From Paraburkholderia acidisoli (GTDB taxonomy: Bacteria > Pseudomonadota > Gammaproteobacteria > Burkholderiales > Burkholderiaceae), in contig NZ_CP046914.1 in assembly GCF_009789675.1 (NCBI RefSeq), positions 62,001-126,000 of the forward strand: a stretch of DNA of 64,000 nucleotides, written 5' to 3'. Of the stretch, positions 8,726-18,359 are shown piece by piece. The notes beneath the pieces are model-generated. The model was not told the DNA's origin and made no database searches. It saw only the letters and a program-made list of their open reading frames with translations. How positions within the stretch are numbered: the stretch's first letter is position 1; every line of letters begins with the position of its first letter. The position numbers and the translations under genes were made by a program.

Positions 8726-10789
8726 ATGACGCGCACCGCGAAGCCGCTGCGTTACCGGCACATTCACCTCGACTTCCATACCTCCGGGCAGATCCCCGGT
8801 GTGGGCGCGCGCTTCGACGCGGCGGATTTCGCCGCCACGCTCAAGCGGGCGCATGTCGACTCGATCACCGTGTTCGCGAAGTGCCATCACGGCTGGTCTT
8901 ACTACCCGACCAAGGTCGGGCGCGTGCATCCGCACCTCGCGCGGCCCGACCTCATGGGCGAGATGATCGCGGCGCTGAAGGCCGCCGACATCGAGGCGCC
9001 GGTCTATCTCACGGTGCAATGGGACGAAGAGACCGCGCGCGAGCACCCCGAATGGCGCGCGCTCAGCGCGACGAACGCGTTCAGCCACGGGCTGGCCACC
9101 GATTCGTCGAGCGGCCAGCAACTGAGTCCCGCGTGGCACGCGCTGTGTCTGAATCACGCGCCGCTGCGCCAGCGCATTCTCGAACAGGCGCGCGAAGTGG
9201 CCTCGGCGTACGACACGCCCGGTTTGTTCTTTGACATCGTGATCGCCAACGACTGCGTGTGCCCGGCCTGCATCGAACGCATGCTGGCGAGCGGTCTGAA
9301 TCCCGAGAGCGAACGCGACCGCCGCATCAACGACGAAGCCGTGCTCGCGCAATTTCGCGAGGAAACGAGCGCGGCGCTGTTCGCCGAATTCGCCGGGCTG
9401 CGCGTGTTCTACAACGCGGGGCACATCGCGCGCAGCGGACGCGCGCGCTACAAGGACTACACGCATCTCGAACTCGAGAGCCTGCCCACCGGCGGCTGGG
9501 GCTACAACCATCTGCCCGCGAGCGCGCGCTACGCGGCCACGCTCGGGCTCGAGTATCTCGCGCACACGGGCAAGTTTCACGCGGGCTGGGGCGAGTTCGG
9601 CGGCTTCAAGCATCCCGACGCGCTCGACTACGAATGCGCGCAGATGGCGGCGCTCGGCGCGCGTTGCCTCGTGGGCGACGCGCTGCATCCCGACGGCGCG
9701 CTCGATCATCCGACCTACGAGCGGATCGCGCCCGCGTATGCGCGCATCGCGCGGCTGGAGCCGTTTCTCGACGGCGCGCAGCAGGTTTCCGAGATCGCGA
9801 TTCTCTCGGCGGAGCACCTGCAACCCGGCGCGGGCCGCAATCATCCGAGCGACGACGGCGCGGTGCAGATGCTGCTGGAACTGCATCGCCCGTTCGACGT
9901 GATCGACCCGAACGCGCGTTTCGAGGACTACCGGCTCGTCGTGCTGCCCGACGAGATCGCGCTCGACGCCGCGCTCGCGCAGCGCTTGCGCGAGTACCTC
10001 GCGAGCGGCGGGGCCGTGCTGGCGTCGTGGCGCTCGGCGCGCGAGGGCGAGCACGGCTTCGCGCTCGACTTCGGCTTGCGCGTGACGGCGCCGACCACGG
10101 GCTTTTTGCCGAGCTACGTGACGATGCCGGGCGGCTTCGACGCGCGCGTGCCCGCGAGCCCGGTCGTGTTCTACGACGACGCGCTGTGCGTGCAGCCGCT
10201 CGCCCACGCCGCACCGAACGGCGCGCAAGTGTTCGGCGAGATCCGCCCGCCGTACTTCAATCGCAACTGGCGCCACTTCAGCTCGCACGCGCATGCGCCG
10301 CACGATGCCGAGGCGGCGTCGCTCGGCGCCGCCGTGGCGATGCACGCGGGCACGGGCTATATCGCGTATCCGGTGTTCCGGCTCTATCGCGCGGTCGGCC
10401 AGCCGATCTATCGCGACATCGTCGACGCGCTGATCGAACGGTTGATGCCCAACGCGGCCGTGCGCACCGACCTGCCCACGTCGGGCCGCCTCGCGCTCAC
10501 GCATCAGCCGCACCGGAAGCGCCACGTCCTGCATCTGCTGTATGGCGCGCCGCAATTGCGCGGCCAGGCGATGCCGCTGGACGGCCGCACGCGCGCGATG
10601 GAGATGATCGAGGACATTCCCGCGATCGGGCCGGTGAGCGCGCGCGTGCGCCTGCCGCGGCCGCCGGTGCGCGCCTACGACGCGCTCACGGGCGAGTCGC
10701 TCGACTGGACGCTCGCCGCGGACGGCGCGGTGCAGGTCACGGTGCCGCGCCTGCGCATTCACGCGGCGGTGGCGTTCGAGGCCGAATGA
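8726..10789 (+). CDS. Putative glycoside hydrolase (GHL6-like TIM barrel with beta-galactosidase trimerisation-like domain)
   Basis: The 687-residue protein resembles the poorly characterised GHL6-type glycoside hydrolases. Residues about 10-340 look like a TIM barrel: strand motifs ITVFAKCHHGWSYYP and PVYLTVQWDE, then GLFFDIV with Asp170 and THLELESLPTGGWGY with Glu249/Glu251, which are plausible catalytic acids. Residues about 370-560 resemble a beta-galactosidase trimerisation (glutamine-amidotransferase-like) domain (RPFDVIDPNARFEDYRLVVLPDEI, LASGGAVLASW). A short beta domain ends the protein. There is no signal peptide, so it should act in the cytoplasm on imported sugar. The start follows AAGGA by 7 bases and lies 4 bases after the permease stop. 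The substrate is unknown, and some family members are annotated only as alpha-amylase-like or fucosidase-like. Confidence 0.72.
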   Translation: MTRTAKPLRYRHIHLDFHTSGQIPGVGARFDAADFAATLKRAHVDSITVFAKCHHGWSYYPTKVGRVHPHLARPDLMGEMIAALKAADIEAPVYLTVQWDEETAREHPEWRALSATNAFSHGLATDSSSGQQLSPAWHALCLNHAPLRQRILEQAREVASAYDTPGLFFDIVIANDCVCPACIERMLASGLNPESERDRRINDEAVLAQFREETSAALFAEFAGLRVFYNAGHIARSGRARYKDYTHLELESLPTGGWGYNHLPASARYAATLGLEYLAHTGKFHAGWGEFGGFKHPDALDYECAQMAALGARCLVGDALHPDGALDHPTYERIAPAYARIARLEPFLDGAQQVSEIAILSAEHLQPGAGRNHPSDDGAVQMLLELHRPFDVIDPNARFEDYRLVVLPDEIALDAALAQRLREYLASGGAVLASWRSAREGEHGFALDFGLRVTAPTTGFLPSYVTMPGGFDARVPASPVVFYDDALCVQPLAHAAPNGAQVFGEIRPPYFNRNWRHFSSHAHAPHDAEAASLGAAVAMHAGTGYIAYPVFRLYRAVGQPIYRDIVDALIERLMPNAAVRTDLPTSGRLALTHQPHRKRHVLHLLYGAPQLRGQAMPLDGRTRAMEMIEDIPAIGPVSARVRLPRPPVRAYDALTGESLDWTLAADGAVQVTVPRLRIHAAVAFEAE

Positions 10790-10814
10790 TTTTCTTCGCC
10801 AGACTGAGCCGTAT

Positions 10815-11849
10815 ATGAACGACGACACGCAAAACGAAGGGGACAAGCCGCGTTCGGCGACGATAGTCGATGTCGCCAAACGGGCGAACGTGGCGATCGG
10901 CACGGTGTCGCGCTACCTGAACGGGTTTCCGATCCGGCGCGCGAATCGCGAGCAGATCGAGGAGGCGATCCAGGCGCTGCGGTTCCGGCGCAACGCCACG
11001 GCGGTCGCCATGAAGACCGACGTGACGCACGTGGTGGGCCTGCTCGCGCCGTCGTTCGACGAGTTTCACGGCGCCATGCTCGAACATCTCTCGCGGGCGC
11101 TGCGGCGCGACGGGCGCGCGCTGCTGATTTACTGCCACGGCGGCGATACGCGGCTGATGGAGGACGGCATGGACTATTTTTCGACGCAGCGGATCGACGC
11201 GCTCGTGATGTCGGGCGAGGACCATCTGTTCGATCGCGTCGACCAGCTGATCGACGCGGGCGTGCCGCTCGTGCTGTACGACAACGACATCGCCGGGCTG
11301 AAGGCCGACCGCGTGTTCGTGAACAACCGCGAGGCGTCCATGCACGCGGTGCGGCATCTGCTCGACATCGGGCACCGGCGCGTGGGCCTGGTCTCGGGCG
11401 ATCTGGAGGACAGTGCGGCGCACGGCCGTTATCTCGGGTATTGCGACGCACTCGAGGAACGCGGTATTGCCGTAGATCCGCGCTATGTGGAGTCGGGGCA
11501 TTGGACCATCCTCGGCGGCAACGACGCCACGCGCAGGCTGATGTCGCTGCCGCAGCCGCCCACGGCGGTTTTTTCGGCGAACTACGTGATGGCGCTGGGC
11601 GCGCTGCGCTGTTTCAAGGACGCGCGCGTGCGCATGCCCGAGGACGTGTCGCTGATTTCGTTCGACGACGCGGCGTTGTTCGGGCTCTACGAGCCGGGCA
11701 TCACGGTGGTGGCGCAGCCGATCAACGGCGTGGCGCAAAGCATCGCCGACGTACTCGAACGGCGGCTGCGCAGCGAGCGGAGCATGCCGTTCAGCTCCAC
11801 GAACCTGCGCTGCGAAGTGATCCTGCGCGGCTCGACGCGGCCGGTGTGA
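10815..11849 (+). CDS. LacI-family transcriptional regulator
   Basis: This 344-residue repressor-type regulator has an N-terminal helix-turn-helix at about residues 15-40 (TIVDVAKRANVAIGTVSRYLNG) with the LacI hinge shortly after. A periplasmic-binding-protein-like sugar sensor domain follows (VVGLLAPSF, IDALVMSG, PLVLYDNDI, GHRRVGLVSGD, PTAVFSANYVMALGAL, SLISFDDAALFGLYEPGITVVAQP). It closes the sugar ABC/hydrolase operon, 25 bases after the hydrolase, and most likely controls it through the palindromes at 5363-5456. The N-terminal dozen residues before the HTH are acidic and unconserved. The ribosome-binding site is weak, which fits a low-level regulator. Confidence 0.93.
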   Translation: MNDDTQNEGDKPRSATIVDVAKRANVAIGTVSRYLNGFPIRRANREQIEEAIQALRFRRNATAVAMKTDVTHVVGLLAPSFDEFHGAMLEHLSRALRRDGRALLIYCHGGDTRLMEDGMDYFSTQRIDALVMSGEDHLFDRVDQLIDAGVPLVLYDNDIAGLKADRVFVNNREASMHAVRHLLDIGHRRVGLVSGDLEDSAAHGRYLGYCDALEERGIAVDPRYVESGHWTILGGNDATRRLMSLPQPPTAVFSANYVMALGALRCFKDARVRMPEDVSLISFDDAALFGLYEPGITVVAQPINGVAQSIADVLERRLRSERSMPFSSTNLRCEVILRGSTRPV

Positions 11850-11958
11850 CGCCGCGCTGCGATATCCGAAGACAAGTGAGGTGAAGCATGCTCGACCTGG
11901 CATTACACGTGACTCGCAACGCTCGCGGCCGCTGCCGGACCGCGCCGGGCTTGCCATC

Positions 11959-14900
11959 ATGCAGATTTTGTCCGAACCACGCGCAGTGAGCGTGGCGGCC
12001 GACTCGACCGACTCGACCGTGGCGGCGGGTAGGGCAGCCTGCGGCGTCGCGCGCCCGGCCGCCCCGGCGCCGGGCGTGGCCTACCTGTTCGGCGCGTTCC
12101 GGCTGATCCCGTCGCAGCAGATCCTGCTCGAAGGCGGAGCGCGCGTGCCGGTGGGCGGGCGCGCGCTCAATCTGCTGACGGCGCTCGTGGAGCGGCGCGG
12201 CGAACTGCTGACCAAGCAGGAGTTGCTGGCGCGCGCATGGCCGCGCACCGTGGTCGAGGAAAGCAATCTCAAGGTGCATATGGCGGCGCTGCGCAAGGCG
12301 CTGGGCGAGGGACCGCAGGAGCAGCGCTTCGTGGCGACGGTGGTGGGCCGCGGCTACCAGTTCGTGGCGCCCGTCGAGCGCGAGCTGCTGGCGGACGCGG
12401 CCCCGCGCGGCTCCGCGCCGGAGCGCGCCACGCACAATCTGCCCGCCGCGCTGGTGCGGCCGATCGGGCGCGCGGCCACGCTCCGCGAGTTGCACGAGCG
12501 GCTCGCGCGCGCGCGTCTGCTGACGGTCGCGGGACCGGGCGGCATCGGCAAGACCACGGTCGCGCTGGCGCTCGCCCAGGCAATCGCCGGGCGCGGCGAG
12601 CACGACGTCTGGTTCGTGGATCTGTCGCGGCTTTCCGAGGGGCGGTTCGTGGCGCATGCGGTGGCCAACGCCATTGGTCTCGCGGTGCATTCGGACGCCA
12701 TTCTCAAGGCGCTCACGAATCACTGCCGTCTGTGCAGCCGTCCTCAACTGGTCGTGCTCGACAGCTGCGAACAGGTCATCCAGGCGGCCGCGGAGATCGC
12801 CGCGCAGCTGACCGCCGCCTCGCCGCGCATGCGCGTGCTGGCCACGAGCCGCGAGCCCCTGCAGGCGGCGGGCGAGCACATCTACCGGCTCGATCCGCTC
12901 GACGCGCCCGAAGACACGGCGTGCCTCACGGTGAACGAGGCGCTGCGCTATCCGGCCGTCGAACTGTTCGTCGAACGTGCCTCGGCGGCGCGCAGCGACT
13001 TCGTGTTTCAGGACGACGACGCGCCCGTGGTCGCGCGAATCTGCCGGCGCCTCGACGGCGTCGCGCTCGCGATCGAACTGGCCGCGACGCGCATGAACGC
13101 GTTCGGCGTGCGCGAGTTGCACGATTTGCTCGACGACCGTTTCGCCACGCTCGGGCAAGGGCGGCGCACCGCGCCGGAGCGCCAGAAGACACTGCTCGCG
13201 ACGCTCGACTGGAGCCATCAGATGCTGCCCGGGATCGAGCGCGTCGTGCTGCGCCGCCTCGGCATTTTTCCGGGTGCGTTCACGCTGGCCTCGGCGCTCG
13301 CGATCGTGTGCGACGGCACGCTCACGCACGCCGGTGTGATCGACGCGCTCGCGGGTCTCGTGGCGAGGTCGATGGTGTCGGCGAACGCGGCGGGCGGGCC
13401 GTTGCGCTACCGGCTGCTCGACACGACGCGCGAATACGCGCGCCGCAAGCTCGACGACGCGGGCGAACTGGATACGGTGGCGCGCCGTCACGCATGCCAT
13501 TGCGAAGCGCTCAACGCGCGGCTCGAGGACGACTGGCACGCGTCGTCCGGCGGGCACGGCCCCGACGAACCGGTTTGCGCGCTCGACGACGTGCGCGCCG
13601 CGCTGAACTGGGCGTTCTCGCCGCGCGGCGATCTCGGGCTCGCCATCGCGCTCACGGTCTCGGCCATTCCGGCATGGGAGCGGTTGTCGTCGCTCGACGA
13701 ATGCCGCGGCCGCGTCGAACACGCGTTGCAGGCGATCGAAGCGGGGGCGCCCGCGCTCGACGTGCAGCGCGTGAAGCTGCACACGGCGTTCGCCGCTTCC
13801 GGGCTCTACACGCGCGGCATGGTCGCGCAGATCGAAGCCGCCTGGGGCACCGCGCTGCAGGTGGCGGAACGTATCGACGACAAGGAGTATCAGCTGCGCG
13901 CCCTGTTCGCCGCCTCGTGCTGTCTCGTGTATGCGGGCAAATACCGCGCCGCCGACCAGCAACTGACGAAGTTCCGCGCGATCGCGCAGGCGTCGGGCAA
14001 TGCCGTGGCGCTGTCGGACAACCGGCGCGTGACCGCGTTCGCCTGGCACCACCTGGGCAGGCTGACGCCCGCGCGCCGCAACCTGGAGCGCGTGCTGGCG
14101 CGGCAGGTCGCGCCGCGCCAGCGCACGCAGCTCTCGCACCATCACGTCGATGCGCGCAACGGGTCGCGCGCGTTGCTCGCCAGTCTGTTGTGGCTGCAGG
14201 GCTTGCCCGAACGCGCGGTGCGCACCGCGCGCCAGGCCGACGCCGACGCGCAGGCGAGCGGCCATGCGTTGACGCTCGGCTACGTGCAGGTCTTCGCCAC
14301 GATTCCGGTGGCGCTGTTCACGGGCGATATCGCGGCGGCGCACGCGGCGGTGGTGGCGTTGCAGGACAACGTGGCGCGCCACGGCCTCGTGATCTTCGAC
14401 GCGACGGCACGCTGCCTCGAAGGCGCCGTGCGCGTGGAGCAGAACGATCCCGCCGCGCTGCCGATGCTCGCCGACGCCATCGCGCAACTCGACCGCGATC
14501 ACATCGGCTTGCGCTACGCGATGTACGCGGGCCTCTACGCGCGCGGGCTGCTGCGCGCCGGCCGCAAAGCGGAGGCGCTGGCGGCCATCCATCTCGCCCT
14601 CGCGCGGGCGCACGCGCACGACGAAGCGTGGTACGTGCCGGAGCTGCTGCGCACCAAGGGCGAAATTCTCGCCAGCGCCGACGATCCCGCCGCGCGCGCC
14701 GCGGCCCGCGCGCTGTTCGAGCAGGCGATCGCGCAGGCGCACCGGCTCGGGGCGCGCGGGTTCGAACTGCGCGCCGCGACGAGTCTCGCGCGGCTCGAAG
14801 CACCGCTCGCAGCGTGCGACGAAGCGCGGCCGGGCACGGCGAGCACGGCGGGCGCGGTGGCCGGGGTGGCCGATGGCGCGGGCCTAGCCGATGCCGACGA

Positions 14901-15045
14901 CGCCCCGCGCGCGCGTTTGCGCGCACTCTACGCCGCGTTCACGGAAGGGTTCGATACGGCCGACCTCCGCGCGGCGCGCGCGCTGCTCGAGCTTCCTGGC
15001 ACGCGCGCCGGGCGCGGCTCCCGATCGTCAGGACGGCGCGCATGA
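11959..15045 (+). CDS. Winged-helix STAND ATPase regulator with TPR-like C-terminus (paralogue 1)
   Basis: This large signal-transduction ATPase has about 1028 residues. Residues about 43-140 form an OmpR/PhoB-type winged helix (YLFGAFRLIPSQQ, GELLTKQELLARAWP, VEESNLKVHMAALRKALG, VVGRGYQFVAPV). An NTPase of the NB-ARC/STAND class follows, with Walker A GPGGIGKTT (about 193-201), Walker B LVVLDSCE (about 264-271) and a sensor ATSREPL. The C-terminal half is helical and TPR-like and ends with FTEGFDTADLRAARALLE. Such proteins are thought to be transcription regulators gated by nucleotide and ligand. An in-frame GTG at 11881 would add 26 residues; I prefer the ATG because the winged helix then starts at a position like that of its paralogues. 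It overlaps paralogue 2 by ATGA. Confidence 0.85.
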   Translation: MQILSEPRAVSVAADSTDSTVAAGRAACGVARPAAPAPGVAYLFGAFRLIPSQQILLEGGARVPVGGRALNLLTALVERRGELLTKQELLARAWPRTVVEESNLKVHMAALRKALGEGPQEQRFVATVVGRGYQFVAPVERELLADAAPRGSAPERATHNLPAALVRPIGRAATLRELHERLARARLLTVAGPGGIGKTTVALALAQAIAGRGEHDVWFVDLSRLSEGRFVAHAVANAIGLAVHSDAILKALTNHCRLCSRPQLVVLDSCEQVIQAAAEIAAQLTAASPRMRVLATSREPLQAAGEHIYRLDPLDAPEDTACLTVNEALRYPAVELFVERASAARSDFVFQDDDAPVVARICRRLDGVALAIELAATRMNAFGVRELHDLLDDRFATLGQGRRTAPERQKTLLATLDWSHQMLPGIERVVLRRLGIFPGAFTLASALAIVCDGTLTHAGVIDALAGLVARSMVSANAAGGPLRYRLLDTTREYARRKLDDAGELDTVARRHACHCEALNARLEDDWHASSGGHGPDEPVCALDDVRAALNWAFSPRGDLGLAIALTVSAIPAWERLSSLDECRGRVEHALQAIEAGAPALDVQRVKLHTAFAASGLYTRGMVAQIEAAWGTALQVAERIDDKEYQLRALFAASCCLVYAGKYRAADQQLTKFRAIAQASGNAVALSDNRRVTAFAWHHLGRLTPARRNLERVLARQVAPRQRTQLSHHHVDARNGSRALLASLLWLQGLPERAVRTARQADADAQASGHALTLGYVQVFATIPVALFTGDIAAAHAAVVALQDNVARHGLVIFDATARCLEGAVRVEQNDPAALPMLADAIAQLDRDHIGLRYAMYAGLYARGLLRAGRKAEALAAIHLALARAHAHDEAWYVPELLRTKGEILASADDPAARAAARALFEQAIAQAHRLGARGFELRAATSLARLEAPLAACDEARPGTASTAGAVAGVADGAGLADADDAPRARLRALYAAFTEGFDTADLRAARALLELPGTRAGRGSRSSGRRA

Positions 15046-17936
15046 TCGCAGCTTCCGACGACAACGGCGTGGTGTTCGAGTTCGGCCGCTTCCGGCTGAT
15101 GCCCGCGCGCCAATTGCTGCTCGACGGCGACACGCGCGTGCGGCTCGGCAATCGCGCGCTCGTGATCCTCACCGCGCTGGTCGAACGCCCGGGCGAACTG
15201 CTCACGCGCCAGGAACTGCTGGCGCGCGGCTGGCCGGGCACGGTGGTGGACGAAAGCAACATCAAGGTGCAGATCGCCGCGTTGCGCAAGGCGCTCGGCG
15301 CCGCGCCCGCGCGGCAAGCGTATCTGGACACGGTCGTCGGGCGCGGCTACCGCTTCGTCGCGCCCGTGCGCACCCGCGCGCTGCGGGCGAGCGAGGCGGT
15401 GCCGGTCGAGCGCGCGGCCGTGGCGCACAACCTGCCCGCGCGACTCGCGCCGCCCATCGGCCGCGCGGGCGACATCGGCAGCTTGCTCGACAAGCTGCCG
15501 CAAACGCGGCTCATGACGATCACGGGTCCGGGCGGCATCGGCAAGACCCGGCTTGCACTGGCGCTCGCCCAGTCGATTGCCGATGCCGCGTGCCACGACG
15601 TCTGGTTCGTCGACCTCTCCACGCTCGGCGACGCCGCGCTGGTGCCGCACGCGGTCGCCACGGCGCTGGGCCTCGCCGTGCATTCGCAAGACATCGCGAC
15701 GGCGCTGGAGAACGATTTGCGCATGCGCGTGCGGCCGCAACTGATCGTGCTCGACAATTGCGAACACGTGGTCGACGCGGCAGCGGAGATGGCCGAGCGC
15801 ATTGTCGCCGTCGCGCCGCGAATGCTCGTGCTCGCCACCAGCCGCGAGCCGCTGCGCGCGGTCGGCGAACACGTGTACCGGCTCGATCCGCTGGGCCATC
15901 CGGCGCAATCGGCCGGGTTGAGCGCGCGCGCCGCGTTGCAGTGGCCGGCGATCGCGCTGTTCGCCGCGCGCGCGGCGGAGCAACGCGGCGACTACGTGTT
16001 GAGCGACGCCGACGCGCCCGTGGTCGCCGAAATCTGCCGCCGCCTCGACGGCATCGCGCTCGCCATCGAACTCGCGGCGCGGCGCGTCGACGGGTTCGGC
16101 GCGCGCGGGCTGCTGCGCCGGCTCGAAGACCGCTTTCGCGTGCTGGACGCGGGCGGCGCCGGCGGCTTCGGCGGACCGGAGCGGCATCGCACGCTGCTGG
16201 CGATGCTCGACTGGAGCCATCAACTGCTGCCCGAGGTGGAGCGCACCGTGCTGCGCCGCCTCGGCGTGTTCGCGGGCGCCTTCGCGCTCGACGCGGCCGT
16301 GGCCGTGGTCACGGACGAAGCGCTCGGCGCCGCGCCCGTCGTCGACGCGCTGGCGAGCCTCGTGGCGAAGTCGATCGTCACGGCGGACCTGCGCGGCGAG
16401 AGCATGCACTACCGTTTGCTCGACACGACGCGCGCCTATGCGCGCCGCAAGCTGGCGGAGGCGGGCGAACTCGACGCGCTCGCGCGCCGCCACGCCGCGT
16501 ACTGTCTCGAGCGGTTCGCGAGCGACGAGGCGCAGTGGGCCGAAGCCACCGACACGCATTGGTTCGAAGCGCGCGTGCGCGCCATCGACGACGCCCGCGC
16601 CGCGCTCGACTGGGCGTTCTCGGCGCGCGGCGACGCGGCCATGGGCGTGGCGCTCACGGTATCGGCGATACCGGCCTTGCTGCACGTGTCCTCGCTGGAC
16701 GAATGCCGCGGCCGCGTGGCAACCGCGCTGGCGCAGGTCGCGCGCGGCGCGGCGGTGGACGACGTCCGGGCGATGAAGCTGCATGGCGCGCTGGCCGCCT
16801 CGACCATGTATACGCGCGGCATGGTGCCCGAGGTCGAAGCGGCGTCGGCCACGGCGCTCGCGATCTCCGAGCGGCTCGGCGACGAGACTTTCCAGTTGCG
16901 CGCGCTGTTCGCCGCGTGCTGCGCGCTCGTCTACGCAGGCAAGCATCCGGCCGCCGACGCGCTGCTGGACCGCTACCGGACGCTCGCCGCGGCCACCGGC
17001 AACGCCGCCGCGATCTCCGACGGCGACCGGCTCACCGCGTTCGCCTGGCATCGCGCGGGCCGCCAGGCCGCCGCGCGGCGGCATCTCGAACGCGTGCTCG
17101 CGCATCGCCCGGCGGCTCGCCACACGCGTCCGCTCGGGCGCTTTCACGTGGAGTGGCGGGGCGCGGCGCGCACGATCCTGAGCAACGTGCTGTGGCTGCA
17201 AGGCTTTCCCGAGCAGGCGCTGCGCACGGCGCAGGAGGCCACGGAGCAGGCGCAGTCGCTGGGCAATACGCTCACGCTCGGCTATGCGCTCGTGCTGGCG
17301 GCGGTGCCGCTCGCGCTCTACACGGGCGACCTGCCGCGGGCCGAAAGCGCGCTCGCGACCTTGCAGACGCATCTCGCGAAGCACGGGCTGCATGTGTACG
17401 ACGGCATGGCGCGTTGCCTGCACGGCGCGTTGCTGGTCGAGCGCCGCGACGCGCGCGGCCTCGCGCTGCTCGCCGAGGCGCTCGCGCAACTCCGCCGCGA
17501 GAACGTCGGCATGCGCTATTCCATGTATCTGGGGATGTACGCGCGCGGTTTGCTGTCGTTCGGGCGCGCGGACCCGGCGCGCCGGGTCATCGACGAAGCG
17601 CTGGCGTGGTCGGCGGCGCACGGGGAGCGCTGGATCGAGCCGGAACTGCTGCGCATCAAGGCCGCGATACTCGAAGCGCAAGGCCCGCGCGCGGTGCGCG
17701 GCCCGGCGTGGCGCGCGTATCTCGATGCGATCGAACTGGCGCGCGCGCAGGGTGCGCTGAGTCTGGAGTTACGCGCGGCGACGGGACTGGCGGGGCTCGC
17801 GCGCACGCTCGGTCTGTGCCGTGAGAGCCGGGTGCAGCTGCGGCCCGTCTATGCGCGGTTCACGGAAGGTTTCGATACCGCCGATCTCAGGGCGGCGCGG
17901 GTCTTGCTCGATTGCCTGCTCGACGCCCGCGCCTGA
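15042..17936 (+). CDS. Winged-helix STAND ATPase regulator with TPR-like C-terminus (paralogue 2)
   Basis: The 964-residue protein has the same architecture as its upstream neighbour: winged helix at about residues 13-110 (EFGRFRLMPARQ, GELLTRQELLARGWP, VDESNIKVQIAALRKALG), Walker A GPGGIGKTR (162-170), Walker B LIVLDNCEHVV (234-244), sensor ATSREPL, then a helical repeat half ending FTEGFDTADLRAARVLLD. It is the most divergent of the three paralogues in the window (NCEH instead of SCEQ, TGPGG instead of AGPGG). The start ATG overlaps the upstream stop, so both proteins are made from one message and may form mixed oligomers. The very long open frame starting at 12237 is only a shadow before 15042. 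The target genes are unknown. Confidence 0.85.
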   Translation: MIAASDDNGVVFEFGRFRLMPARQLLLDGDTRVRLGNRALVILTALVERPGELLTRQELLARGWPGTVVDESNIKVQIAALRKALGAAPARQAYLDTVVGRGYRFVAPVRTRALRASEAVPVERAAVAHNLPARLAPPIGRAGDIGSLLDKLPQTRLMTITGPGGIGKTRLALALAQSIADAACHDVWFVDLSTLGDAALVPHAVATALGLAVHSQDIATALENDLRMRVRPQLIVLDNCEHVVDAAAEMAERIVAVAPRMLVLATSREPLRAVGEHVYRLDPLGHPAQSAGLSARAALQWPAIALFAARAAEQRGDYVLSDADAPVVAEICRRLDGIALAIELAARRVDGFGARGLLRRLEDRFRVLDAGGAGGFGGPERHRTLLAMLDWSHQLLPEVERTVLRRLGVFAGAFALDAAVAVVTDEALGAAPVVDALASLVAKSIVTADLRGESMHYRLLDTTRAYARRKLAEAGELDALARRHAAYCLERFASDEAQWAEATDTHWFEARVRAIDDARAALDWAFSARGDAAMGVALTVSAIPALLHVSSLDECRGRVATALAQVARGAAVDDVRAMKLHGALAASTMYTRGMVPEVEAASATALAISERLGDETFQLRALFAACCALVYAGKHPAADALLDRYRTLAAATGNAAAISDGDRLTAFAWHRAGRQAAARRHLERVLAHRPAARHTRPLGRFHVEWRGAARTILSNVLWLQGFPEQALRTAQEATEQAQSLGNTLTLGYALVLAAVPLALYTGDLPRAESALATLQTHLAKHGLHVYDGMARCLHGALLVERRDARGLALLAEALAQLRRENVGMRYSMYLGMYARGLLSFGRADPARRVIDEALAWSAAHGERWIEPELLRIKAAILEAQGPRAVRGPAWRAYLDAIELARAQGALSLELRAATGLAGLARTLGLCRESRVQLRPVYARFTEGFDTADLRAARVLLDCLLDARA

Positions 17937-18008
17937 AGCAGGAGGCTCGATGCCTGCAGCACGCGTGCGCGGGGCGAACCGTGGCGGCGCGCGGCTCGCC
18001 CGCCGGCT

Positions 18009-18359
18009 TCAGTGGCCCGGTTCGCGCATGCGCACGTAATTGCTGACGCCCGTCACGCCCGGCACCGTGGCCGCCGTCGTGGCTGCGAGCTGGATCTGGG
18101 TGTCGTCCTCGGCGGTGCCGTCGAGCGTGATCTTGCCGTTGCGCGCGACGATGGTGATGCCCGAGGCATCGAGTTCCTTCGTGCGGTTCAGCGTGTGGCG
18201 AACCTTCGACTCCAGTTGATGATTCTGCGTGCGAATCTGCTTTTTGGTGAGCGGCGCGGCCGGTGCCGCGGCGGCATCGTCCTGGGCGAAGGCGGTGCCG
18301 GCGAGGGAGAGTGCGGCAAGCGCCAACGCGAACGTGCTGAGGTATTTGCTTAAAGACAT
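18009..18359 (-). CDS. Periplasmic BON-domain protein
   Basis: This small exported protein of 116 residues has a clear signal peptide (about 25 residues, ending GTAFA/Q), an Ala-rich linker, then one BON domain (about residues 42-110: VRHTLNRTKELDASGITIVARNGKITLDGTAEDDTQIQLA, with the typical turn VPGVTGVSNYV). BON domains are associated with envelope attachment and osmotic-stress proteins such as OsmY. A good AAGGAG precedes the start. It stands alone, convergent with the STAND genes. A second BON protein is encoded at 53707. Confidence 0.88.
   Translation of the reverse strand: MSLSKYLSTFALALAALSLAGTAFAQDDAAAAPAAPLTKKQIRTQNHQLESKVRHTLNRTKELDASGITIVARNGKITLDGTAEDDTQIQLAATTAATVPGVTGVSNYVRMREPGH

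Noticed and set aside
12237..15041. A 1899-residue protein from a single open frame ending at 17936
   Set aside because: The part before 15042 is an Arg/Ala-rich shadow of paralogue 1 in another frame. Only the part from 15042 has family motifs and a start overlapping the upstream stop.
11959..17936. STAND genes as an anti-phage (Avs-like) defence system
   Set aside because: The N-terminal domain is a DNA-binding winged helix, not a nuclease or other effector, and no defence or mobile genes are nearby. A regulator is the simpler reading.
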